From NCBI RefSeq assembly GCF_015207755.1, contig NZ_JADEWH010000008.1:124001-188000 (forward strand): a DNA stretch of 64,000 nucleotides, read 5' to 3'. The DNA comes from Nodularia sp. LEGE 06071. Its GTDB lineage: Bacteria > Cyanobacteriota > Cyanobacteriia > Cyanobacteriales > Nostocaceae. Every line of letters begins with the position of its first letter. Within the stretch, counting starts at the first letter, position 1. The translations under genes and the position numbers were made by a program. Below, in pieces: positions 25,163 through 34,551 of the stretch. The notes below the pieces were generated by a model. The model saw nothing but the letters and a program-made list of their open reading frames with translations, made no database searches and was not told the DNA's origin.

Positions 25163-26446
25163 ATGTCTAAAGATTTGTTAAAGTCCTTTCAAGAAGCCTA
25201 CCGCAACTTAGAATTGCTTCCTTTGTCTCAGGAAAAAGACTTAAGAGATTTCCGGGTTGATTATGGCGGGGATACTATTGATGAATTAGAACAGTTAGTG
25301 GAAGATAGCCCTAGCAGTGATGGCAAAATAATTTTTACGGGACATCGTGGCTGTGGTAAGTCAACTTTGCTGGCAGAATTTAGCCGCAACATTCACGATA
25401 GATATTTTGTGGTGTTTTTCTCTATTGCCGAAACTATCGAAATGTCTGATGTGAATCACATCAATATCCTGTTTGCTATTGGTCTTAATTTAATGCTGGA
25501 GGCAGAAGCACGTCAAGTCAATATTCCCCAATCTACAAAAGATGCGTTAGAAAAATGGTTTACTACTCGCACCCGCACTGAAGAAAATAGCATCCAAGCT
25601 GAAGCAAGTAACGAAAACAGTATATTAAAATTAATTAGCACTAAATTAAAAGTAGATTCGACAATTCGCTACGAAATAAAACAGGAATTTGAGCGCAAAA
25701 TATCTGAATTAGTTGCCCAGCTAAATATTATTGCTGCATCGATTCAAGCAGCATATAAAAAAGATGTATTAGTAATTATCGATGATTTAGATAAACTTGA
25801 CTTGAGTGTTGTTAATCATATTTATAAAGATAACATTAAAGCTCTGTGTTTACCAGGGTTTCGGATTATCTACACAATTCCGATTGCAGCACTGCGAGAA
25901 ACTGCACTCAAGCCAATTATTGAAAATGAAACAAATGACCAAGTTGTGGTTATGCCTGTTTTAAAGTTATTTGCTAAAGGTGATAGTCGCCAGCCAGATG
26001 CCCAACCACGTCAAGAAACATTTGATATTCTCTGTGAAATTCTGCAAAAACGTATTCCCTCAGATTTGATTGAAGCGGAAATAGCCAAAAATATCGCTAT
26101 AAATAGCGGTGGTGTACTGCGGGAATTAATTCGGATTGCTAACGAATGTTGCCGAATTTGTTTGCGGTTAATTCGTCGCCAACCAGACGAAACTGTTGTG
26201 ATTAATGTAGATATTTTAGACCAAGCAATTAATAAAATTCGCAACGATTTTTCTTTGCCACTGGGCAGTGCAGAATATAAAATATTGCAAAATACTTATC
26301 AAAACTTTAAACCTGAAGATCCCAAAGAACAAGAATTTCTCGATTTATTACATGGTTTGTACGTTCTGGAATATCGCAATAGTAAAAACTGGTATGACGT
26401 ACATCCCATAGTAGTGGAATTGTTGCGCGATGAGGGTTTGATATGA
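25163..26446 (+). CDS. P-loop ATPase, first gene of an ATPase/TPR pair
   Basis: 427 residues from ATG 25163. Walker A is GHRGCGKST (60-68) and Walker B is VLVIIDDLDKLD. An EAIA-like helical end and a C-terminal block (YVLEYRNSKNWYDVHPIVVELL) suggest a winged-helix lid. This fits AAA/STAND-type ATPases that act as switches in signalling or defence. Its stop overlaps the start of the TPR gene (ATGA), so the two are coupled. No nuclease or protease domain is visible. Function unknown; an immune sensor is one inference, and a housekeeping regulator is equally open. Confidence 0.75.
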   Translation: MSKDLLKSFQEAYRNLELLPLSQEKDLRDFRVDYGGDTIDELEQLVEDSPSSDGKIIFTGHRGCGKSTLLAEFSRNIHDRYFVVFFSIAETIEMSDVNHINILFAIGLNLMLEAEARQVNIPQSTKDALEKWFTTRTRTEENSIQAEASNENSILKLISTKLKVDSTIRYEIKQEFERKISELVAQLNIIAASIQAAYKKDVLVIIDDLDKLDLSVVNHIYKDNIKALCLPGFRIIYTIPIAALRETALKPIIENETNDQVVVMPVLKLFAKGDSRQPDAQPRQETFDILCEILQKRIPSDLIEAEIAKNIAINSGGVLRELIRIANECCRICLRLIRRQPDETVVINVDILDQAINKIRNDFSLPLGSAEYKILQNTYQNFKPEDPKEQEFLDLLHGLYVLEYRNSKNWYDVHPIVVELLRDEGLI

Positions 26447-27987
26447 TGACAAATCCAGCATCAAATAATTTAGATGAGCAAAATCAAGACGCTTACGATG
26501 ATTTAATAGTTTCCATTGAAGCTGGTGTGGGAAGTTTGAATTTATTAATTGCAGTTTGCGATTATGAAAATTATCGTCAAGAAATTATTTTTCGTTATCA
26601 AGCAGAATTACAACCAGATATCCGTTGCTATCATGTCACCTTAGCGCGAAATGAACCCAGTTTGAAAGCTGCAATTCAGCAATTAGTTGAAAGCGAAGAA
26701 TATTTACAGCAACATCAACCCGCAGTGATTACAGTTACGGGTGTAGAACAACTTTATTTTTTGAGGCTAGGCGAGTCACAATCTGAACAAGAAAAGTTTT
26801 TTGGTTATTTGCAATGGACAAGGGAAGCACTAAGAGAGTTTCCTTTTACAATTGTCCTGTGGGTAACGAATCAGGTTTTAGTTAACTTAATTAAAAAAGC
26901 CCCGGATTTTTGGAGTTGGCGAAATGGTGTATTTTATTTTATCTGCAAGCCTAAAAATATTGTTCATGTTCAAGACTTTGAACAAATTAGGAATATTTTA
27001 GAAAATGGTGAATTATCAAATTTAAATGATGGTAAATATTCGGGATTACCAATAGCTGATTTAGAAAGGTTAGTTGAGCAGTTAGAACAGCAAGATAATC
27101 ACAAAAACCCAAAATTACTAATTAGTCTATATTCGCAGCTAGGAAGCATTTATCAAAGACGACTAGAGAAAGGTGAAGCACCAGATTATCAACAAGAAGA
27201 GAATCTAGCAATTAAATATTATTCGCAAGCAATTAATTTGCAAACCGAATTGGGTTTAGAAACTGACTTAGCCACCAGCCTCAACAACTTGGCATTACTC
27301 TACGAATCCCAAGGACGCTACGACCAAGCCGAACCCCTGTATCTCCAAGCTTTAGAACTCAGAAAACGCCTGCTGGGAGACAATCATCCCCTTGTCGCCT
27401 CCAGCCTCAACAACTTGGCATTACTCTACAAATCCCAAGGACGCTACGACCAAGCCGAACCCCTTTATCTCCAAGCTTTAGAACTCAGAAAACGCCTGCT
27501 GGGAGACAATCATCCCGATGTCGCCACCAGCCTCAACAACTTGGCATCACTCTACAAATCCCAAGGAAGGTACGACCAAGCCGAACCCCTGTTTCTCCAA
27601 GCTTTAGAACTCAATAAACGCCTGCTGGGAGACAATCATCCCGATGTCGCCACTAGCCTCATTGGCTTGGCATTACTCTACGATTCCAAAGGACGCTACG
27701 ACCAAGCCGAAACCCTGTATCTCCAATCTTTAGAACTGAGTAAACGCCTGCTGGGAGACAATCATCCCTCAGTCGCCACTAGCCTCCTTGGCTTGGCATA
27801 TCTCTACGATTCCCAAGGACGCTACGACCAAGCAGAACCCCTGTATCTCCAATCTTTAAAAATTTGTCAACAGGTGTTTGGGGATGACCATCAAAATACG
27901 GTGACTGTTCGTAAACATTTAGCAAAATTTCGGGCTAATTTGAGTGATAGTCCTCAATCTGAAAACTTTGATAGCAATCATATTTGA
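26443..27987 (+). CDS. TPR protein with N-terminal ATPase-like domain
   Basis: 514 residues. The first 180 form a conserved-looking domain (IVSIEAGVGSLNLLIAVCD, AVITVTGVEQLYFLRLG, FTIVLWVTNQVLVNL, FWSWRNGVF) that resembles a P-loop fold without a Walker A. Then come five kinesin-light-chain type TPR units of 42 residues (SLNNLALLYESQGRYDQAEP ... LLGDNHP). Such repeats bind peptides. The two proteins may form one complex, since they overlap by 4 bases. The start could be ATG 26443 or 26446. A strong terminator follows. Confidence 0.82.
   Translation: MMTNPASNNLDEQNQDAYDDLIVSIEAGVGSLNLLIAVCDYENYRQEIIFRYQAELQPDIRCYHVTLARNEPSLKAAIQQLVESEEYLQQHQPAVITVTGVEQLYFLRLGESQSEQEKFFGYLQWTREALREFPFTIVLWVTNQVLVNLIKKAPDFWSWRNGVFYFICKPKNIVHVQDFEQIRNILENGELSNLNDGKYSGLPIADLERLVEQLEQQDNHKNPKLLISLYSQLGSIYQRRLEKGEAPDYQQEENLAIKYYSQAINLQTELGLETDLATSLNNLALLYESQGRYDQAEPLYLQALELRKRLLGDNHPLVASSLNNLALLYKSQGRYDQAEPLYLQALELRKRLLGDNHPDVATSLNNLASLYKSQGRYDQAEPLFLQALELNKRLLGDNHPDVATSLIGLALLYDSKGRYDQAETLYLQSLELSKRLLGDNHPSVATSLLGLAYLYDSQGRYDQAEPLYLQSLKICQQVFGDDHQNTVTVRKHLAKFRANLSDSPQSENFDSNHI
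27271..27900 (+). repeat. Five 126-bp near-identical tandem units within the TPR gene
   Basis: Each unit encodes one 42-residue TPR. Units 1-3 are almost identical at DNA level, including silent positions (for example CTACGACCAAGCCGAACCCC recurs); units 4-5 drift slightly. This indicates recent duplication or gene conversion, and copy number probably varies between strains. Confidence 0.9.
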
Positions 27988-28009
27988 TTTGAAAACACCG
28001 CGAGGCTCA

Positions 28010-28052
28010 GATCCCCGACTTCTTCAAGAAGTCGGGGATCTTTTTCTTTTTA
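28010..28052 (+). terminator. Rho-independent terminator after the TPR gene
   Basis: A perfect 14-15 bp stem: GATCCCCGACTTCTT pairs with AAGAAGTCGGGGATC around a short loop, followed at once by TTTTTCTTTTT. It lies 22 bases after the TPR stop. Confidence 0.9.
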
Positions 28053-28242
28053 CTTTTTACACCGCAAAGGAAATATTAAAACTTTTGGTGTATTGAATAA
28101 CACCCCAAAATCTCTAACCGTAACGCGATCGCCTGGATATCCTCCCCATGAGAATGCAGCACCAACACGTTAAGCTGGATAAGAGTAGCATTTTGTTGCA
28201 CTTTTCAGATAAATTTTATTTTTCCTGCTTGAGAAACCCGGA

Positions 28243-28965
28243 ATGCTAGACCACATTTTTGATTACCTTAACTTTCATTTCAGCGTTGAAGCCCCGATAG
28301 TGCTGCTAATCCTGGTTCTATTAGAGGCTGTGCTATCTGCTGATAATGCGATCGCCCTCGCTGCGATCGCCCAAGGATTAGAAGACAAGGAACTCGAACG
28401 CAAAGCCCTCAACTTTGGTTTAGTCGTTGCCTATGTGCTGCGAATTAGCCTGATTCTTACTGCCACTTGGATACAAAAATACTGGCAATTTGAATTATTA
28501 GGTGCTGCCTATTTGCTGTGGTTGGTATTTCAACACTTTACCTCAGAGGAAGCAGACGACCATCATCACGGCCCCCGTTTTAACTCTTTGTGGCAAGCCA
28601 TCCCTGTAATTGCCTTTACAGATTTAGCTTTTTCCTTGGATAGTGTGACAACTGCGATCGCGGTTTCTCAAGAAAAGTGGCTAGTGCTGACTGGTGCAAC
28701 AATTGGCATCATCACCCTGCGATTTATGACAGGATTGTTTATCCGTTGGTTAGACGAATTTAAAAACCTCGAAGATGCCGGCTATATCACCGTGGCGTTT
28801 GTCGGTTTGCGCCTGTTAATGAGAGTGATCAACGATAACTTAGTCCCACCAGAATGGGCAGTAATTTCGGCGATCGCACTAGTTCTCGTCTGGGGATTTT
28901 CTCAGCGTACTGTTATTGAAGAAGTACCCGAATTAGAACCCGAAAAGAGTGAAGTGTCGAAATAA
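28243..28965 (+). CDS. TerC-family integral membrane protein
   Basis: 240 residues with about seven membrane segments. The TerC signature EAVLSADNAIALAA lies in the first half and its partner FTDLAFSLDSVTTAIA in the second; their aspartates are thought to bind a metal. TerC relatives are linked to tellurite resistance, manganese export and, in plants and cyanobacteria, to thylakoid membrane biogenesis. A loop holds DDHHHGPRF. It starts at ATG 28243, about 190 bp after the terminator; no riboswitch is recognised in the leader. Confidence 0.88.
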   Translation: MLDHIFDYLNFHFSVEAPIVLLILVLLEAVLSADNAIALAAIAQGLEDKELERKALNFGLVVAYVLRISLILTATWIQKYWQFELLGAAYLLWLVFQHFTSEEADDHHHGPRFNSLWQAIPVIAFTDLAFSLDSVTTAIAVSQEKWLVLTGATIGIITLRFMTGLFIRWLDEFKNLEDAGYITVAFVGLRLLMRVINDNLVPPEWAVISAIALVLVWGFSQRTVIEEVPELEPEKSEVSK

Positions 28966-29080
28966 TGCAGATGCGGGAGAAAGATTTTGTTCATAGCCCG
29001 AAGTCTTCCCCCCTGCACCCTACACCCATTCGGCTACGCTCACGGCAAGCCTGCCCCCTTGCCTCTTCCCACTCCCTAAA

Positions 29081-29530
29081 TTACTCTTGCAACCAAGGTG
29101 TTAAATGTGGTTGCCAACTGACTAATTCTTCCTCTTTAAACCACAAAGCTATTTCTCTCTGTGCAGTTTCCAAAGCATCAGACCCGTGGATCAGATTCCG
29201 ACCAATATTAATGCCAAAATCGCCCCGAATTGTGCCAGGTTCTGCTGCTAAGGGGTTAGTAGCGCCAATAATTTTTCTCGCAGAAGCCACAACGCCGTCA
29301 CCTTCCCAAACCATCGCGACAACAGGGCCAGAGGTGATAAATTCGACCAAACTGGCAAAAAATGGTCTTTCCTTGTGAACATCATAATGCTGTTCCGCCA
29401 ATTCGCGGCTGACTTTCATGAATTTCAGACCAACGAGGGTAAAACCTTTAGTTTCATAGCGACGGATGATTTCCGCTACCAGTCCACGCTGTACACCATC
29501 AGGCTTAATTGCTAAAAATGTGCGTTCCAA
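29081..29530 (-). CDS. ndk: Nucleoside diphosphate kinase
   Basis: 149 residues, standard size. It balances nucleoside triphosphate pools through a phosphohistidine, H115 in NLIHGSD. The opening [16 protein letters not shown] and [11 protein letters not shown] are classic. It is convergent with the terC-like gene and divergent from speA. Confidence 0.97.
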   Translation of the reverse strand: MERTFLAIKPDGVQRGLVAEIIRRYETKGFTLVGLKFMKVSRELAEQHYDVHKERPFFASLVEFITSGPVVAMVWEGDGVVASARKIIGATNPLAAEPGTIRGDFGINIGRNLIHGSDALETAQREIALWFKEEELVSWQPHLTPWLQE

Positions 29531-29764
29531 AGCTATCTCCCAAAACTTAATACGTTTTTTATCTAGTCATAGTTATTGTCATTGCCTTGCGTCTTTTGTT
29601 CATGTAATCAAGATTTCACACTCAGGACTAATGACCAAGGACTCAGGAGTAATGACTAATGACCAATCAGAGTCTATCTCAGAAATTATCTCTAAGTGCA
29701 TATCCGTTGCAACTTGAATGCGTTAAATTGTTAATTCGTGGGTCAAAAACAGAGGTCACGAAAA

Positions 29765-31783
29765 ATGGGTGCTGAATCAACTGCTACATCTGAAGAGGTA
29801 GTCATGCCTTCCAATGGACATAAATCGGAAGTGAAAAGTCACAAGCAAAAAAAGCTACTACCACCTAGTATTACTACTACAGCAGCTTTGCCTGGGTCTT
29901 GGAAAATTGAGGACAGCGAATCCTTATACCGAATAGAAGGTTGGGGAGAGCCGTATTTTTCCATTAATGCTGCCGGTCATATTACAGTTTCTCCCAAAGG
30001 CGATCGCGGTGGTTCTCTAGACTTGTTTGAATTAGTCAACGCCTTGAAGCAGCGTAACTTAGGGCTGCCGATGTTAATTCGCTTCTCCGATATTTTGGAA
30101 GACCGGATTGAGCGGTTGAATGCTTGTTTTAATAAAGCGATCGCCCGCTATAACTACCCAGGTGTGTATCGTGGCGTGTTTCCTGTCAAATGCAACCAAG
30201 AACGCCATTTAATTGAAGATTTAGTCAAATTTGGCAAACCTCATCAATTTGGCTTGGAAGCCGGTTCTAAACCGGAATTAATGATTGCTTTAGCCTTGTT
30301 GGATACACCAGGCGCATTGCTGATTTGCAACGGCTACAAAGACCGGGAATACATCGAAACGGCAATGTTAGCCCAAAGACTAGGACAAACCTCAATTATC
30401 GTTATAGAACAGGTTGAGGAAGTCGATTTGGTGATTGCGGCACACCGTCAGTTAGGGATTAAGCCGATTGTCGGAGTTCGCGCCAAATTAAGTACCCAAG
30501 GTATGGGACGCTGGGGAACATCCACAGGCGATCGCGCTAAGTTTGGTCTGACAATTCCCGAAATTATGGGAGCTGTTGACAAACTACGGGAAGCTAATTT
30601 GCTGGATTGTTTGCAGTTAATGCACTTTCACATTGGCTCCCAAATCTCTGCCATCAATGTGATTAAAGATGCCATCCAAGAAGCCAGCCGGATCTACGTA
30701 GAGTTAGCCATGTTGGGGGCAGACATGAAGTACCTCGATGTGGGCGGTGGCTTGGGTGTAGATTACGACGGTTCCCAAACCAACTTCTACGCCTCCAAAA
30801 ACTACAATATGCAGAACTATGCTAACGACATCGTGGCAGAGTTAAAAGATACCTGTGCAGAGCGGCAGATTCCCGTACCAACGCTGATTAGCGAAAGTGG
30901 CAGAGCGATCGCCTCCCATCAGTCGGTACTAATTTTTGATGTTCTCAGCACTAGCGATGTGCCACTAGATTTACCAGAACCCCCAGAAGAAGAAGAATCC
31001 CCTGTAATCAAATACTTGTGGGAAACTTACCAATCCATCAACCAAGAGAATTATCAGGAGTTCTACCACGACGCAGCCCAATTTAAAGAAGAAGCCATCA
31101 GCCGATTCAACTTAGGAATCCTGCGCCTCCAAGAACGAGCTAAAGCCGAGCGACTCTACTGGGCTTGCTGTCAAAAAATCCTGAACATCACTAGACAGCA
31201 GGAATACGTACCTGATGAATTGGAAGACCTAGAAAAAATTATGGCTTCCATTTACTACATCAATCTTTCGGTGTTTCAATCAGCACCAGATTGTTGGGCA
31301 ATAGACCAACTATTCCCCATCATGCCAATACACCGCCTAGATGAAGAACCCATACGACGAGGAATTTTGGCAGACCTCACCTGTGATAGTGATGGCAAAA
31401 TTGACCGCTTTATTGACCTACGCGATGTCAAATCGGTTTTAGAACTGCACACCTTTAAGCCAGAAGAACCCTACTATCTGGGGATGTTCCTGAATGGAGC
31501 CTATCAAGAAATCATGGGCAATTTGCACAACTTATTTGGTAACACCAACGCAGTTCATATCCAGTTAACACCCAAAGGCTACCAAATTCAACACATCGTC
31601 AAAGGTGACACCATGAGCGAAGTTGTCAGCTATGTGCAGTATGACTCTGAAGACATGGTAGAAAGTATCCGTCAGCGTTGTGAGAAAGCCTTAGAAGAAA
31701 AACACATCACCCTAGCTGAATCTCAGCGATTGCTACAAACCTACGAGCAGAGTCTAGGAAGATATACGTATCTGAATAGCTAG
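29765..31783 (+). CDS. speA: Biosynthetic arginine decarboxylase
   Basis: 672 residues from ATG 29765, chosen because AGAGG lies 9 bases before it; a GTG at 29738 would add 9 residues. It makes agmatine from arginine, the first step to polyamines. The PLP lysine lies in GVFPVKCNQ (K142), the glycine loop in VGGGLGVDYDGS, and SESGRAIASHQ follows. It is a long two-domain enzyme of the SpeA type. Together with argB and argF it marks active arginine use, a nitrogen-storage theme in such cyanobacteria. A tandem repeat begins at its stop codon. Confidence 0.96.
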   Translation: MGAESTATSEEVVMPSNGHKSEVKSHKQKKLLPPSITTTAALPGSWKIEDSESLYRIEGWGEPYFSINAAGHITVSPKGDRGGSLDLFELVNALKQRNLGLPMLIRFSDILEDRIERLNACFNKAIARYNYPGVYRGVFPVKCNQERHLIEDLVKFGKPHQFGLEAGSKPELMIALALLDTPGALLICNGYKDREYIETAMLAQRLGQTSIIVIEQVEEVDLVIAAHRQLGIKPIVGVRAKLSTQGMGRWGTSTGDRAKFGLTIPEIMGAVDKLREANLLDCLQLMHFHIGSQISAINVIKDAIQEASRIYVELAMLGADMKYLDVGGGLGVDYDGSQTNFYASKNYNMQNYANDIVAELKDTCAERQIPVPTLISESGRAIASHQSVLIFDVLSTSDVPLDLPEPPEEEESPVIKYLWETYQSINQENYQEFYHDAAQFKEEAISRFNLGILRLQERAKAERLYWACCQKILNITRQQEYVPDELEDLEKIMASIYYINLSVFQSAPDCWAIDQLFPIMPIHRLDEEPIRRGILADLTCDSDGKIDRFIDLRDVKSVLELHTFKPEEPYYLGMFLNGAYQEIMGNLHNLFGNTNAVHIQLTPKGYQIQHIVKGDTMSEVVSYVQYDSEDMVESIRQRCEKALEEKHITLAESQRLLQTYEQSLGRYTYLNS

Positions 31784-31900
31784 GGGAAGAAGCAGGGGAG
31801 CAGGGTGCAGGGTGCAGGGGAGCAGGGTGCAGGGGAGCAGGGTGCAGGGGGCAGGGGGGAAGAAGCCGGGGAGCAGGGTGCAGGGTGCAGGGGGGAAGAA
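31783..31900. repeat. Purine-rich tandem repeats after speA
   Basis: Units of GGGTGCA and GGGGAGCA alternate, and a larger unit starting GGGGAAGAAGC recurs about 73 bases later. It is a variable minisatellite of the Nostocales type. Both strands have long chance ORFs here that should be ignored. Confidence 0.88.
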
Positions 31901-32046
31901 AATTCTCCATCTAAATACCCAATACCCAGTCCCCATTCCCTAGTACAGCACGGCGTAAATAGACAGATCATTCAAAATCAATAAAAAGCCTATAAAATAA
32001 GTTTTTTGACTTTTGACTTCCGCCCTGCGGTACTACTCCCTACTCC

Positions 32047-33216
32047 CTAAGTTACATTCGTTCCCAACAAGTCCTCAATCGCTTGCCGCTCAAAAGGTGT
32101 TTCCGATGGCGGAGTCTGACGCGCATCAGTAATCAGCCAATCTAAAGCAGCAGCTTGAACATCTATGGCATCACCTGTTTTATCCACGCAATAACGTCCA
32201 AAGACTAACTTATCAACCAGTCTGACTCCTGGGCCTAATCGCGACCATTCAAAAATTACACTGTTTTCTACTGTTGCACCATTGCATATCCAGCAATTCG
32301 GGCCAATCATTGCCGGGCCAACAATCTTAGCCCCGTCTTCAATCCTGGTCATACCACCAATGTACACTGGGCCTGTGATATCCACTTTGTCCCAATTCAC
32401 TGCCACATTTAAGCCAGTGTAGATACCAGGAGCGACTTCATTACCGGGAATTTGGACATTTTTAATTTCGCCTCGTAGTACACCATTAATTGCCCGCCAG
32501 TAGTCTGGTACTTTACCAATATCGACCCATTCAAAGTCCATCGCAATGGCGTAGAAGGGCGCACCAACTTCCACCAATTTGGGAAATAACTGGCCACCAA
32601 TGTCATATTCCACCCCGGAAGGGATGTACTCAAACACCTCTGGCTCAAAAATATAAATACCAGTGTTGATGTTGGTGCTAATAGCTTCCTCTTGCGAGGG
32701 TTTTTCTTGGAAATCTATGACGCGACTATCTTCGTCGGTGACTACTACACCATAACTGGAAACCTCTTCCAGTGGAACAGATTTCGTAATGATGGTGGCA
32801 ATTGACCCTTTAGATTTATGCCACTTCACAGCCGCAGACAAATCTAGGTCAATGAGAGCATCACCACACAACACCACAAAGGTATCATCAAAGAATGGTG
32901 AGAAGTCTTGGATACGCCGCATTCCACCAGCTGAACCAATGGCTTCTCCTACCAGTTTGCCGTCATCATCAATTTTACCTTCAAAAGAATAAGCAATTTC
33001 TACGCCAAACCGTTGACCGTCACGAAAATAGTTTTCAATTTCCTCCGCCAAATGGCTAACATTGACCATAATCTGGTTAAATCCATGTTGGCGCAAAAGT
33101 TCCAGGAGAAATTCCATCACTGGCTTTTGCAGGATAGGAATCATCGGTTTGGGAATTGTATAGGTAATGGGACGCACACGAGTACCCTTACCCGCCGCGA
33201 GAATCATGGCTTTCAT
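32047..33216 (-). CDS. NDP-sugar pyrophosphorylase (mannose-1-phosphate guanylyltransferase-like)
   Basis: 389 residues. The N-terminal nucleotidyltransferase domain has LAAGKGTRVRPIT (7-19), IPKPMIPI, the metal aspartate in LCGDALIDLD, and FQEKPS. From about residue 250 a left-handed beta-helix follows (IYTGLNVAVN, GPVYIGGMTRIEDGAKI, IGPNCWICNGATVENS). It transfers a nucleotide to a sugar phosphate for polysaccharide or glycoprotein synthesis. Glucose versus mannose cannot be told by eye. It starts at ATG 33216. Confidence 0.85.
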   Translation of the reverse strand: MKAMILAAGKGTRVRPITYTIPKPMIPILQKPVMEFLLELLRQHGFNQIMVNVSHLAEEIENYFRDGQRFGVEIAYSFEGKIDDDGKLVGEAIGSAGGMRRIQDFSPFFDDTFVVLCGDALIDLDLSAAVKWHKSKGSIATIITKSVPLEEVSSYGVVVTDEDSRVIDFQEKPSQEEAISTNINTGIYIFEPEVFEYIPSGVEYDIGGQLFPKLVEVGAPFYAIAMDFEWVDIGKVPDYWRAINGVLRGEIKNVQIPGNEVAPGIYTGLNVAVNWDKVDITGPVYIGGMTRIEDGAKIVGPAMIGPNCWICNGATVENSVIFEWSRLGPGVRLVDKLVFGRYCVDKTGDAIDVQAAALDWLITDARQTPPSETPFERQAIEDLLGTNVT

Positions 33217-33750
33217 AAAATTTTATTCCTCAAACACAAGCCAGTTTACCGAAAAATTGGGTTTAAAGCCCCGTTGTTCTACGACGGCTTTTAATTCATT
33301 AGTGTACCAATATGCTGCTATACTCATAATAGTGGAAAGGTAATCAACCACTTAAAAAACCTAGCTGTCGAAAGACAAAGCACTGAACCTTCTCCCAAAG
33401 GGAGAGGCTTCGCCAAGATAATTAAATCTACGCGGTTCTATTGCATTTTTCTAGTTTCCTCCTAGCAGTAGGTAAAAGATTTATAGGGGCTAGACTTGTG
33501 TTGAGCGAAGTCGAAACACGACTCAGAATTTTGAAACAAATGTTTCAAACTAAACAGGACTTGCACTAATGCAAATAGGGTAGGGCATACCCGAATTAAC
33601 GCTAAAGCCCTATGCCTAGCGGCAGGCTTACGCCAACGGGCATGGCTGCGCGTCGGGGGAGAATCCCACCTCTGGTCTAGATGACGCAAGGACTCTAGGT
33701 TAAGTGGTTTCGTTGAACCAAGAATCCCCGTGGATTTATCGCGGGGAGTG
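33217..33750. other. Gene-free stretch of palindromic patches and IS-end remnant
   Basis: No gene is supported. Seen are a CTTCTCCCAAAGGGAGAGG palindrome near 33390, a GTGTTGAGCGAAGTCGAAACAC patch near 33499, the palindrome TTGAAACAAATGTTTCAA near 33533, and on the right a sequence ending in an IS200/IS605-like hairpin and GAGTGTCAA. The right part is probably what remains of an IS. Confidence 0.55.
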
Positions 33751-33755
33751 TCAAT
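33709..33755 (+). mobile_element. Fossil right end of an IS200/IS605-type element
   Basis: AAGAATCCCCG, then a hairpin of CCCCG (33726-33730) with CGGGG (33742-33746), then GAGTGTCAA: the same architecture as the intact right end at 6319-6361. No tnpB frame is left upstream. The border TCA is also the stop codon (on minus) of scpA. Confidence 0.5.
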
Positions 33756-34551
33756 TAGCTATATCTGTCAGTAACCGAATTTTAATTTCCTGGTAAAACT
33801 CGTCTTGTAATAACTCGACTTTGGATTGAGATGAGAGCAGTAGTAGCGCCCAGAAAACACTAACTGTGTGGCTATTTTCTGACTCATGGGGAGAATTCTT
33901 GGGGTGTGGTTGCTTTGTTTGAGTCCACAAATCCACGAGTTGTTCTAGATTTAAACAATTTTGTTCTCTAAATAGCTCTCTTGCGGAACAATGCAACACT
34001 TGCTCTAGTTCCCCAGCTACTTCTGTCAGATTTTCCTGGTGAGCTAACTCTAACGCCTGTCGCATATTTTGGGCGCTGGGTTGACGCTTGGGGCGAACAG
34101 ATTTGCTGGATTTTTGCACAAGTTTGAGCTGGTTGGCCATAATCTGCAATTGCTTAACTAACTCTTGCAGAGTCACACGGCGCTTTGGTGGTGGCATTGC
34201 TGAGGGACGGCGGCGCAGGTGTCGCTCTAATTGCAGACGATGAGCATGATGTAATAAGCCATCTTCACTGGCTGAGAGAGCATCATCTGCTAAATTTTGA
34301 TCTGCCTCGTCTACTGTAGATAGTTGCATCAAAGTGTTAGCTTTGAATAATACCAGCATTGATGCTGACAAAAATGCTTGTCCCGATTGCGATAAGTCGG
34401 ACTCATAGCCTTTAGCTGTGGCCTCCGGTGCCATTAGTTCTAGGTAACGGTCAATAACCTCAATTACCTGCACATCCCAAGGATCAATGTCGCCTTGTTC
34501 TGCTTGATCAATCAGATGTGTGATTGTTGCTAATAACTCGGAAGCATCCAT
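33751..34551 (-). CDS. scpA: Segregation and condensation protein A
   Basis: 266 residues. It is the kleisin partner of SMC in chromosome condensation. The N-terminal SMC-binding part carries DPWDVQVIEVIDRYLEL and FLSASMLVLFKANTL, and the C-terminal winged helix carries VSVFWALLLLSSQSKVELLQDEFYQEIKI. The last codons (LLTDIAN) end where the IS-end fossil begins, so the stop TGA may have been supplied or trimmed by that insertion. It starts at ATG 34551. Confidence 0.9.
   Translation of the reverse strand: MDASELLATITHLIDQAEQGDIDPWDVQVIEVIDRYLELMAPEATAKGYESDLSQSGQAFLSASMLVLFKANTLMQLSTVDEADQNLADDALSASEDGLLHHAHRLQLERHLRRRPSAMPPPKRRVTLQELVKQLQIMANQLKLVQKSSKSVRPKRQPSAQNMRQALELAHQENLTEVAGELEQVLHCSARELFREQNCLNLEQLVDLWTQTKQPHPKNSPHESENSHTVSVFWALLLLSSQSKVELLQDEFYQEIKIRLLTDIAN

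Noticed and set aside
28053-28242. A manganese (yybP-ykoY) riboswitch before the TerC-like gene
   Set aside because: I could not find the conserved core sequence of that riboswitch in the leader; a covariance-model search would decide.
31707-31971. Three overlapping minus-strand frames rich in proline and cysteine
   Set aside because: They are translations of the purine-rich minisatellite and show no start signal or domain.
33462-33689. Minus-strand frame of 75 codons in the scpA-side gap
   Set aside because: It runs through palindromic patches and an IS remnant and shows no domain.
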